Source of the DNA: Thioalkalivibrio sp. XN279
Lineage (GTDB): Bacteria > Pseudomonadota > Gammaproteobacteria > Steroidobacterales > XN24
NCBI RefSeq assembly: GCF_011089885.1
Contig: NZ_JAANBD010000025.1
Span: 1-64,000 of the forward strand
Direction: 5' to 3'
Length of the DNA stretch: 64,000 bases
The notes under the pieces: generated by a model
Told to the model about the DNA's origin: nothing
What the model saw: only the letters and a program-made list of their open reading frames with translations
The model's database searches: none
Part shown: positions 1 to 7,192 of the stretch, piece by piece
How the letters are laid out: the number at the start of each line of letters is the position of its first letter
Position numbering within the stretch: position 1 is the stretch's first letter
Position numbers and translations under genes: made by a program

Positions 1-1490
1 CCGCGGTGTACTGCGTCTTCGCCGGCATGCCGGTGTCTGCGCAGCGTGCGCTGGTGATGACCGCCGTGGGGCTCGGGGCCTTGTTGTGCAGGCGTGGCGG
101 GTCCGTCCCTGCTGCGTTCGGGCTCGCCCTGGCGCTGGTGCTGGCAGCCGATCCCCTTGCGGTGCTCGATCCCGGGCTGTGGCTTTCTTTCGGTGCCGTC
201 GCCACCATCATCGCCGCAGTTGCCGGCCGCCGCGCCAGCCCGGGCCTGTTGCCCGCAGCGCTGCGTATCCAGGCAGCCCTGGCCGTGGGGATGCTGGTGT
301 GCACGGTGGCCTGGTTCGGTCGCGTCTCCCTGGTGGCGCCCTTCGCCAACCTGCTGGCCGTACCTTGGTTCAGCCTGTTCGTGGTGCCGCCGGCGCTGGC
401 GGGCGTGGTATTGAGCTGGGCATTGCCTCCGGCCGGCACTGCCGCATTGCTGTTCGCCGCCGAGGCCACGGCGCAGGGGCTGGCCGTGATCGAGCGCGTG
501 GCGGCGTGGCCGTGGGCGGCTCATGCCCCCGCGACGCCGTCCGCCGCGGCGTTGCTGCTGGCGGCCGTCGGGGCCGCGTGGAGCCTCGCGCCGCGGCCGG
601 CGCCGGCGCGCTGGTGCGCGGCCTTGCTGTTTGCGCCGCTGTTCCTGCCGGCGGCGCCACCCGTGGCGCCGGGGGGCTTCGAGCTGCGCGTGTTCGACAT
701 CGGTCACGGCCTGTCGGTACTGGTGCGCACGCGGGACCACGCGCTGCTGTATGACGCGGGCCCCGCCTGGCCGGGCGGAGACGCGGCAACCTGGAGCGTG
801 TTGCCGGCGTTGCGCGCGCTCGGTGTGCGTCGGCTCGATCTCATGGTGCTGAGCCACGGGCATGCGGACCATGCCGGCGGTGCGCCGACCGTGCAGGCGA
901 GATTCCCGGGGACGCCGGTCATGGGCGGGCATGGCACCGAGGCCGCGGCCGGCCGCCGTTGCCCGGCCGGCGCTTCATGGGCCTGGGACGGCGTGCGGTT
1001 CACGCTGCTGCACCCGGAGCCCGGTTTCCGCGGCGGCACCAACGACGGTTCCTGCGTGCTGCTGGTCGCCGGCGCCGGGGGCAGGGCGCTGCTCACCGGC
1101 GACATCGAGGCGCGCGGCGAGCGCGTCCTGCTCGGCCGGCGGGCCCGGCTGCCGGTGGACGTGGTCGTGGCGCCGCATCACGGCAGCAACACGTCCTCCG
1201 GTCCTGCGCTGGTGGCCGCGACGCGGCCGGCATGGGTGGTGTTCTCGACCAACTGGAAAAATCGCTGGGGATTCCCCAGCGCACCCGTGCTGGCGCGCTG
1301 GCAGTCAGCCGGTGCGACGCTGTTGTCGACCGAGCGTCATGGCGAGATTGTGCTGCGCTTCGATGCGGCCGGTCCGGCACCGCCGGCGCTGCGGCGACGG
1401 CAGGCCTGCCGGCCGTGGCTGGACTGCCCCGGCGACGACGTGCGCCGCGTCGCTGCACGCTCCGACGTGTCTCCGCGTCCGCAGCCCTGA
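1..1490 (+). CDS. comEC: ComEC/Rec2 DNA-uptake channel, 5' end outside window
   Basis: C-terminal part of the inner-membrane channel that passes single-stranded transforming DNA into the cytoplasm. The frame is open back to base 3, and the first methionine-capable codon (6) lies inside the conserved competence domain, so the true start is upstream of the window. The fragment opens with YCVFAGMPVSAQRAL, a signature loop of the family. About 200 residues of membrane helices follow, then a metallo-beta-lactamase-like domain with DIGHG (231-235 of the fragment), SHGHADHAGG (283-292), LLTGDIE and PHHGSNTS. It ends 49 nt before exbB, in the usual gammaproteobacterial order. The DVGQG motif of many relatives reads DIGHG here. 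Confidence 0.93.
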   Translation, partial: AVYCVFAGMPVSAQRALVMTAVGLGALLCRRGGSVPAAFGLALALVLAADPLAVLDPGLWLSFGAVATIIAAVAGRRASPGLLPAALRIQAALAVGMLVCTVAWFGRVSLVAPFANLLAVPWFSLFVVPPALAGVVLSWALPPAGTAALLFAAEATAQGLAVIERVAAWPWAAHAPATPSAAALLLAAVGAAWSLAPRPAPARWCAALLFAPLFLPAAPPVAPGGFELRVFDIGHGLSVLVRTRDHALLYDAGPAWPGGDAATWSVLPALRALGVRRLDLMVLSHGHADHAGGAPTVQARFPGTPVMGGHGTEAAAGRRCPAGASWAWDGVRFTLLHPEPGFRGGTNDGSCVLLVAGAGGRALLTGDIEARGERVLLGRRARLPVDVVVAPHHGSNTSSGPALVAATRPAWVVFSTNWKNRWGFPSAPVLARWQSAGATLLSTERHGEIVLRFDAAGPAPPALRRRQACRPWLDCPGDDVRRVAARSDVSPRPQP

Positions 1491-1539
1491 GCAGCCTGAT
1501 GCGGTATCATCCGCGGCAGTCCTGAGGTCGCGAGACGCC

Positions 1540-2163
1540 ATGATCGAAATCATCCGCGCCGGCGGGTGGCTCATGCTGCCCATCATCCTGTGCTCCATCA
1601 TCGCCGTGGCCATCACGATCGAGCGCGTCTGGACCCTGCAGCGACGGCGCGTGCTGCCCAAGGACCTCGCCACCCGGGTCTGGGAATGGGCGCGGGACCG
1701 CCAGCTCGACCAGAAGCACCTCGACATCCTCGCCGCCAACTCGCCGATGGGGCAGGTGCTGGCCGCCGGGCTGGCCAGTCGCGGCCAGGCACGGGACGTG
1801 CTCAAGGAAAAGGTCCAGGACACCGGGCGCCACGTGGTGCACGAGCTGGAGCGCTATCTCAACACCCTCGGCACGATCGCCGCCGTCACGCCGCTGCTCG
1901 GCCTGCTCGGCACGGTGATCGGCATGGTGAAGGTGTTCACCGCCATCACCACCGCGGGCGTCGGTAACCCGGGTGTCCTGGCGGGCGGAATTTCGGAGGC
2001 CCTGATCACGACGGCGGCCGGCCTGTCGGTCGCCATTCCCTCGCTGATCGCATATCGCTACCTGCGCGGTCGCGTGGACGCCCTGGTGGTGGAGATCGAG
2101 AAGGAAGCGATGAAACTGATCGACGCCCTGCACCGGTCGGGCCAGCGGGAGGGCGCCGCCTGA
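1540..2163 (+). CDS. exbB: MotA/TolQ/ExbB-family proton channel protein
   Basis: A 207-residue ExbB/TolQ-type inner-membrane protein that, with ExbD, turns proton-motive force into mechanical work on an outer-membrane or envelope partner. Three membrane segments are visible: near residues 8-25 (WLMLPIILCSIIAVAITIE), in the LLGLLGTVIGMVKVF segment, and in the ITTAAGLSVAIPSLIAYRYL segment. The start ATG has a GAGGT Shine-Dalgarno about 11 nt upstream. The stop overlaps the exbD start by one base, as expected for stoichiometric co-translation. In this locus the pair is not next to tonB or a receptor, so its partner cannot be read from the sequence. Confidence 0.9.
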   Translation: MIEIIRAGGWLMLPIILCSIIAVAITIERVWTLQRRRVLPKDLATRVWEWARDRQLDQKHLDILAANSPMGQVLAAGLASRGQARDVLKEKVQDTGRHVVHELERYLNTLGTIAAVTPLLGLLGTVIGMVKVFTAITTAGVGNPGVLAGGISEALITTAAGLSVAIPSLIAYRYLRGRVDALVVEIEKEAMKLIDALHRSGQREGAA

Positions 2164-2579
2164 TGGACCTGCGCACCCGCCCGCGCGAGGACCCGGAGAT
2201 CAACCTCACCTCGTTGATCGACGTGGTCCTGTTGCTGCTGGTGTTCTTCATGGTGTCGACCAGCTTCCTCAAGGCCACCGAGGTGCGCCTGCAGCTGCCC
2301 CAGGCCGAGGCGCTGCCGCGGGAGGAGCCGGCGCGGGAGATCGAGATCATCGTCACTGCCTCGGGCGATTATTTCGTCGACGGCCAGGAACTGGTGAACC
2401 GCCGGCCGGAGACGCTGCAGCGGGCCTTGCAGCGCGTCGCCGGCGAGGGCCGCGAGCTGCCCGTGACCATCCGTGCGGATGCACGCGCCAGCCACCAGTC
2501 CGTGGTGACGGCCATGGACATCGTCGGCCGCCTCGGCTTTCGCGAGATCCTCATCGCCACGGTCAGCGAACCCGAGTGA
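2163..2579 (+). CDS. exbD: ExbD/TolR biopolymer transport protein
   Basis: A 138-residue ExbD/TolR protein: a short cytoplasmic N-terminus with INLTSLIDVVLLLLVFFMV, the single transmembrane helix carrying the conserved proton-binding aspartate (D in LIDVV), then a periplasmic domain of about 95 residues. It partners the ExbB encoded just upstream; the two genes overlap at TGATG. Its stop also overlaps the GTG start of msbA by three bases, so exbB, exbD and msbA are probably translated from one message. Whether this pair serves TonB, Tol or another envelope process is not decided by the sequence. Confidence 0.9.
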   Translation: MDLRTRPREDPEINLTSLIDVVLLLLVFFMVSTSFLKATEVRLQLPQAEALPREEPAREIEIIVTASGDYFVDGQELVNRRPETLQRALQRVAGEGRELPVTIRADARASHQSVVTAMDIVGRLGFREILIATVSEPE

Positions 2580-4360
2580 AGACGTCCGCGGAGCAGGTCC
2601 AGGTCGACGAGGCGGGCAAGGTGTACCGCCGGTTGTGGAGCTACTCCGGTGCCTACCGCGCGATGTTCGCTGCCGCGATCCTTGCCATGGCGGTTTACGC
2701 CGGCAGCCAGACGGCTTTCGTCTACATCACCAAGCTGGTGACCGACCAGAGTTTCGTCGAGCGGGACATGCAGTTCATACGCTGGGTGCCCTTCATGATC
2801 CTCGGCGTTTTCTTCATCCGCGGTATCGCCGATTACGTTGCCACCTATTCCATGAGCTGGGTGGGGCGCCAGGTGATCAAGCGCATGCGCGAGGAGGTGT
2901 TCGCCAAGTTCCTCGCGCTGCCGACGCGCTTCTACGACCAGAGCTCTTCCGGCGCCTTGCTGTCGCGCCTCACTTTCAACATCGAGCAGGTCGCACAGGC
3001 CGCCAGCCAGGTGCTCACGACGCTGTTCAAGGATCTGCTCACCATCGTCGGCCTGGTGATCTACATGTTCTGGGTCAGCCCGCGGCTGTCGCTGTTCGTG
3101 CTCGTGGTGGGGCCGCTGATCGGCTTGATCATCCGCGGCCTGTCGAAGCGCTTCCGGCGCTACAGCACCCGCATACAGAATTCCATGGGCGATGTGACGC
3201 AGGCCGCCGAGCAGGTGCTCGAGGCGCACAAGGTGGTGAAGGTCTTCAACGGCGAGGCCCAGGAAATCGAGGGTTTCGAGCGGGTCAACGAGAAGAACCG
3301 GCGCCTGAACATGAAGCTGGCGGCGGCCAAGGCGGCCAGCGGCCCGATCATCCAGCTGGTGGCGGCCATCGGCCTGTCCTCGGTGGTCTTCGTGGCGACG
3401 CGCGACGACCTGTCCGGCGGCATGAGCGTGGGCGAGTTCGTCTCTTTCATCGGCGCGATGCTCCTGATCATGGCGCCGCTCAAGCACCTCACCAACATCA
3501 ACGGCCCGCTGCAGCAGGGTATTGCGGCCGGCCAGAGTATCTTCGAGTTGCTGGATGCGCCGGCCGAGGACGCAGGCGGGGCGCGCCGCGTCGAGCGTGC
3601 GCGCGGCGAGCTGGAGTTCCGCGACGTGAATTTCCTCTACCAGGAGGAAAAGGGCGCCGTGCTGCGCGACATCCAGCTGCGCGTGGCCCCGGGCGAGCGG
3701 CTCGCCATCGTCGGTCGCTCCGGCAGCGGCAAGAGCACCCTGGTGAGCCTGATCCCGCGCTTCTACGACCCCACGGCCGGCGCGGTGCTCCTCGACGGGC
3801 ATGACCTGCGCGAATACCGGCGCGACGACCTGCGGCGGCAGGTGAGCCTGGTGAGCCAGGACGTGAAGCTGTTCGACGACACCATCCGCGCCAACATTGC
3901 CTACGGGGCCATGCGCGATGCGAGCCCAGAGGAGATCGAGCAGGCGGCCCGTGCGGCGCACGTGTTGGAATTCACGGAGCGGTTCCCGGAAGGGCTCGAG
4001 ACCCAGGTGGGCGACCGCGGCGTCACCCTGTCGGGCGGCCAGCGCCAGCGCGTCGCAATCGCCCGCGCGCTGTTGAAGAACGCCCCGGTGCTGATTCTCG
4101 ACGAGGCGACCTCGGCGCTGGACACGGAATCCGAGCGGCACATCCAGCAGGCGCTCGAGGTCCTGATGGAGAATCGCACCACCCTCGTGATCGCGCATCG
4201 ACTCTCCACCATCGAGAACGCCGACCGGATCGTGGTCATGGACCATGGCCGTATCGTGGAGATGGGGAGTCATGCCGAGCTGATGGCGCGCGACGGCGCG
4301 TACTCCGCCCTCCACCGCATGCAGTTCGCCGGCGAGGCGGGTGACCGGGCCGACGCGTGA
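2576..4360 (+). CDS. msbA: Lipid A ABC flippase MsbA
   Basis: A 594-residue half-transporter that, as a homodimer, flips lipid A-core across the inner membrane. Residues 1-330 form the six-helix ABC exporter membrane domain. The ATPase domain has Walker A GRSGSGKST (380-388), the signature LSGGQ (485-489), and Walker B VLILDE (505-510), followed by ATSALD and the H-loop in IAHRLST. The length is normal. The start is GTG inside the stop of exbD (GTGA overlap), and the stop likewise overlaps the GTG start of lpxK. The direct neighbours lpxK and kdsB confirm lipid A/LPS assignment over a generic exporter. Confidence 0.95.
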   Translation: MKTSAEQVQVDEAGKVYRRLWSYSGAYRAMFAAAILAMAVYAGSQTAFVYITKLVTDQSFVERDMQFIRWVPFMILGVFFIRGIADYVATYSMSWVGRQVIKRMREEVFAKFLALPTRFYDQSSSGALLSRLTFNIEQVAQAASQVLTTLFKDLLTIVGLVIYMFWVSPRLSLFVLVVGPLIGLIIRGLSKRFRRYSTRIQNSMGDVTQAAEQVLEAHKVVKVFNGEAQEIEGFERVNEKNRRLNMKLAAAKAASGPIIQLVAAIGLSSVVFVATRDDLSGGMSVGEFVSFIGAMLLIMAPLKHLTNINGPLQQGIAAGQSIFELLDAPAEDAGGARRVERARGELEFRDVNFLYQEEKGAVLRDIQLRVAPGERLAIVGRSGSGKSTLVSLIPRFYDPTAGAVLLDGHDLREYRRDDLRRQVSLVSQDVKLFDDTIRANIAYGAMRDASPEEIEQAARAAHVLEFTERFPEGLETQVGDRGVTLSGGQRQRVAIARALLKNAPVLILDEATSALDTESERHIQQALEVLMENRTTLVIAHRLSTIENADRIVVMDHGRIVEMGSHAELMARDGAYSALHRMQFAGEAGDRADA

Positions 4361-5364
4361 GCCGGGTGGAGCAACGCTTGCTGGAGGCCTGGTACCAGGG
4401 CGGGCCGGTGCCCTGGTGGGCAGCGGCGCTGGAGCCCGCTTATCGCCTGGTCGCCGCCATGCGCCGCAGCGCCTACCGTCGTGGCTGGAAGCGCTCCGGG
4501 CACCCGGGCCGTCCCGTCATCGTCATCGGCAACCTCACGGCAGGCGGCGCCGGCAAGACACCGCTGGCCATCTGGCTGCTGCAGGCCCTGGCGCGCAACG
4601 GCCGGCGTCCGGCCCTGGTGAGCCGCGGCTACGGTGGGGCCGAGCCCGCTGTGCCCCATCGCGTGGCAGCGAGCGACCCGCCCGGGCTGGCGGGAGATGA
4701 GCCCCTGCTGGTGCTGCGTGAGACGGGGGTCCCGGTGTGGGTGTGCCGCGATCGCCTCGCCGCCGCGCGCGCCGCCGTGGCGGACGGGGCCGACGTGATC
4801 GTCGCGGATGATGGCCTGCAGCACTACCGGCTGCGGCGCGACTTCGAGATCGTGGTGGTGGACGCGCAGCGCGGCTTCGGCAACGGCCGGCGCCTGCCCG
4901 CGGGCCCGTTGCGCGAGTCCGTCGAACGCCTGGCGGGGGTCGACGCAGTGGTGTGTAACGGCAGCGGACCGCATTGCCCCGCGGGGTCCCTGCGCATGAC
5001 CTTGTCCGGCAGCGAAGCGGTGCGGCTCGACGGCGGCGCGCGGCGCGCGCTGGCATCCTTCGCCGGCGGACCGGTGCACGCGGTGGCCGGTATCGGGCAC
5101 CCTGAGCGGTTCTTCGCCTTGCTGGAAGCACAGGGCCTGCAGGTGCAGCGCCATCCCTTGCCGGATCACGGCGAGGTTCCGCCCGGGGCGCTGGCGCCGG
5201 CCGACGGGCGGCCGGTGCTCATGACCTCGAAGGACGCCATGCGCTGCCGCGGCAGCGCAGCCGCCGCAGCCGCCTGGGAGGTCCCGGTGGCCGCGACGCT
5301 GCAGGACGGCGGTGCGCCGCTCCTGGCGCGACTGGCAACCTGCCTCGCCTTGAGCGAAGCTTGA
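4357..5364 (+). CDS. lpxK: Tetraacyldisaccharide 4'-kinase
   Basis: A 335-residue inner-membrane kinase that phosphorylates the 4' position of the lipid A disaccharide precursor. The P-loop VIVIGNLTAGGAGKTP spans about residues 54-69 and is the LpxK form of Walker A. The motif VIVADDGLQHYRLRRD, with the catalytic Asp pair and the DGLQH signature, is intact. The N-terminus (about 30 residues, WYQGGPVPWWAAALEP) is the membrane-associating region. The GTG start overlaps the msbA stop and gives a family-typical length. The C-terminal region differs strongly from other LpxK proteins, which is usual. Confidence 0.94.
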   Translation: MSRVEQRLLEAWYQGGPVPWWAAALEPAYRLVAAMRRSAYRRGWKRSGHPGRPVIVIGNLTAGGAGKTPLAIWLLQALARNGRRPALVSRGYGGAEPAVPHRVAASDPPGLAGDEPLLVLRETGVPVWVCRDRLAAARAAVADGADVIVADDGLQHYRLRRDFEIVVVDAQRGFGNGRRLPAGPLRESVERLAGVDAVVCNGSGPHCPAGSLRMTLSGSEAVRLDGGARRALASFAGGPVHAVAGIGHPERFFALLEAQGLQVQRHPLPDHGEVPPGALAPADGRPVLMTSKDAMRCRGSAAAAAAWEVPVAATLQDGGAPLLARLATCLALSEA

Positions 5365-5368
5365 GCGC

Positions 5369-5563
5369 ATGGATCACGGGCTACTGGATATCCTGGCCTG
5401 CCCCATCTGCAAGGGGCCGCTGCTCTATCGCCGCGAGCAGCAGGAGCTCGTATGCCGCGGCGACCGGCTCGCCTGGCCGCTGCGGGACGGCGTGCCCTGC
5501 CTGCGCGTGGCGGACGCGCGCGAAATCTCCCAGCCGGAACTGCTGGCGATGGAGCGGCGGTGA
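5369..5563 (+). CDS. ycaR: Trm112-family small zinc-ribbon-like protein (YcaR)
   Basis: A 64-residue protein of the Trm112/UPF0434 family, which lies between lpxK and kdsB in many Gammaproteobacteria. The first half has LLDILACPICKGPL with a CxxC pair; the second cysteine pair found in some members is not complete here (only VCRG and VPCLR remain). Bacterial members have no settled biochemical role; eukaryotic and archaeal Trm112 activates methyltransferases. The ATG lies 4 nt after the lpxK stop, and its TGA overlaps the GTG start of kdsB. Confidence 0.85.
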   Translation: MDHGLLDILACPICKGPLLYRREQQELVCRGDRLAWPLRDGVPCLRVADAREISQPELLAMERR

Positions 5564-6336
5564 GCGGTTTTCATGTCGTCATCCCGGCCCGCTACGCGTC
5601 GGTACGGCTGCCTGCCAAGCCGCTGGCACGGATTGCCGGGCGGCCGATGATCCAGTGGGTTTGGGAGCGCGCCCGCGCGGCCGGGGCGGAATCGGTCACC
5701 GTGGCGACGGATCACGCTGCCATCGCCAGCGCCTGCGAGGCGTTCGGCGCCGAGGTGTGCATCACGGACGCTGCCCATGCCAGCGGCACCGACCGCATTG
5801 CTGAGGTGGCTGCGCGGCGTGGTTGGGACGAATCGCTGGTGGTGGTCAACGTGCAGGGCGATGAGCCGCTGTTGCCGCCCGCGCTGGTGGTGCAGGTGGC
5901 CGAGTTGCTGCGCCTGCAACCGGAGGCAGACATGGCCACGCTCGGGACACCCATCCACGACCTGGCCGAGTACCTCGATCCGAATGTCGTGAAGCTCGTG
6001 GCCGCGGCCGACGGCCGCGCCCTGTATTTCAGCCGCGCGCCGATTCCCTGGCATCGCGACGGAGCGCCGTCCGGCCTTGGCTCACAGCAGCACTGCGCGG
6101 GGGCGCTGCGACACCTCGGGCTGTATGGCTATCGCGTCGGGGCGCTGCAACGCCTGGCGGCCACGCCGCCGTGCCATCTCGAGCAGGTCGAGCGCCTCGA
6201 GCAGCTGCGGGCCTTGTGGCTGGGGATGCGCATACAGGTCGACACGGCGCTGGAGGTGCCGCCCGCGGGTATCGATACGCCCGAGGATCTCGACCGGGTC
6301 AACCGCCTGCTGGCGACGGGTCCTCCGGCAGCTTGA
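5560..6336 (+). CDS. kdsB: 3-deoxy-manno-octulosonate cytidylyltransferase (CMP-Kdo synthetase)
   Basis: A 258-residue cytosolic enzyme that activates Kdo with CTP for transfer onto lipid A. It begins SGFHVVIPARYASVRLPAKPL, the family's nucleotide-binding start, and keeps VVNVQGDEPLLPP and a final GIDTPEDLDRVN. The start is the GTG inside the ycaR stop (GTGA). An upstream in-frame codon at 5452 would add 36 residues that do not belong to the family. The 3' end runs 38 nt into the convergent gene on the minus strand, so transcripts of the two genes overlap. Confidence 0.94.
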   Translation: MSGFHVVIPARYASVRLPAKPLARIAGRPMIQWVWERARAAGAESVTVATDHAAIASACEAFGAEVCITDAAHASGTDRIAEVAARRGWDESLVVVNVQGDEPLLPPALVVQVAELLRLQPEADMATLGTPIHDLAEYLDPNVVKLVAAADGRALYFSRAPIPWHRDGAPSGLGSQQHCAGALRHLGLYGYRVGALQRLAATPPCHLEQVERLEQLRALWLGMRIQVDTALEVPPAGIDTPEDLDRVNRLLATGPPAA

Positions 6337-6586
6337 CCAGCCGCATTTCCGCGGACAGGGAGCAACCGTCCGGTCCGAACACCGGCAGCTCGTAAAGCTG
6401 GGGCGCGTGGCGCATCGGCTTGCCGAAGTTGTCTGCCTGGATCACCGGCGCCGCATCTGCCGGCCTGAGCACGAGCACCGGCGGGTCGGACAGCAGGTCC
6501 AGTACCGTGCATCGCATCCCCTGGTAATTCACTTCCCGGCCCACGAAGGGCGCCAGCCGCGCCAGGATTTCACTGCTCGTGTTCAC
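6299..6586 (-). CDS. Conserved small protein of unknown function
   Basis: About 95 residues, no membrane segment, signal or motif that I recognise. The N-terminal half is a compact alpha/beta-like sequence (SSEILARLAPFVGREV, then CTVLDLLSDPPVLVLRP), which could be a small beta-barrel or binding fold. It is convergent with kdsB and overlaps its last 38 bases. The start is uncertain: GTG at 6586 begins directly at the part that looks conserved, while GTG at 6607 adds seven residues; neither has a clear ribosome-binding site. Third-position GC fits a real gene. Confidence 0.6.
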   Translation of the reverse strand: MNTSSEILARLAPFVGREVNYQGMRCTVLDLLSDPPVLVLRPADAAPVIQADNFGKPMRHAPQLYELPVFGPDGCSLSAEMRLVKLPEDPSPAGG

Positions 6587-6690
6587 CCGTGCATCATAGC
6601 CTGACACGGGTCACGGTATCAGCGCGGCCGGTGTGATTAGGATGAGCGTATCGCCATGGAAAAGGCCGCCTGCGGGCGGGGACACGAGAC

Positions 6691-7188
6691 ATGACATCGC
6701 AAATGGACCGTCCGGAACACTCGGTGCTGTTTGTCTGCCTCGGAAACATCTGCCGGTCGCCTACGGCGGAAGGTGTGTTCCGACACCTGGCGCGTGAAGC
6801 CGGGCTGGAAGAGCGCATTCGCATCGACTCCGCCGGCACCGGCGGTTACCACATTGGCGCGCCGCCCGATGCGCGCGCGATGGCTGCGGCGCAGGCGCGC
6901 GGTTACGACCTGGCGGCAATCCGCGCGCGCAAGATCGCGCCGGAGGATTTCGAGCAATTCAACCTGATCCTGGCCATGGACGAGGACAACCTCGTGCATT
7001 TGCGCGGGATCGCGCCGGAGACCAGCCGCGCCCGACTCGGGCTGCTGCTGGACTACGCGCCGGGCCGACAGGAACGCGAGGTGCCCGACCCGTACTACGG
7101 CGGCCGCAATGGCTTCGAGCAGGTGCTCGACCTTGTGAACGAGGCCTGCGCCGGGCTCCTCGAGGAGCTCCGGCGCAACCTGCCCTAG
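6691..7188 (+). CDS. Low-molecular-weight protein-tyrosine phosphatase
   Basis: A 165-residue cytosolic phosphatase. The P-loop [10 protein letters not shown] near residues 16-25 has the CX5R(S/T) nucleophile motif, and the general-acid motif DPYYGG lies near residue 130. Such enzymes either control tyrosine kinases of polysaccharide export (Wzb/Etp type) or act more broadly; no kinase or export gene is next to it, so a housekeeping role is as likely. The start is ATG at 6691; ATG at 6703 is also possible. It is convergent with rne, separated by 4 nt. Confidence 0.92.
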   Translation: MTSQMDRPEHSVLFVCLGNICRSPTAEGVFRHLAREAGLEERIRIDSAGTGGYHIGAPPDARAMAAAQARGYDLAAIRARKIAPEDFEQFNLILAMDEDNLVHLRGIAPETSRARLGLLLDYAPGRQEREVPDPYYGGRNGFEQVLDLVNEACAGLLEELRRNLP

Positions 7189-7192
7189 GGCC

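Noticed and set aside
2369-4315. 648-residue open frame antisense to exbD/msbA
   Set aside because: High-GC shadow of msbA: His/Arg/Asp-rich, no motif, no ribosome-binding site; msbA itself is complete.
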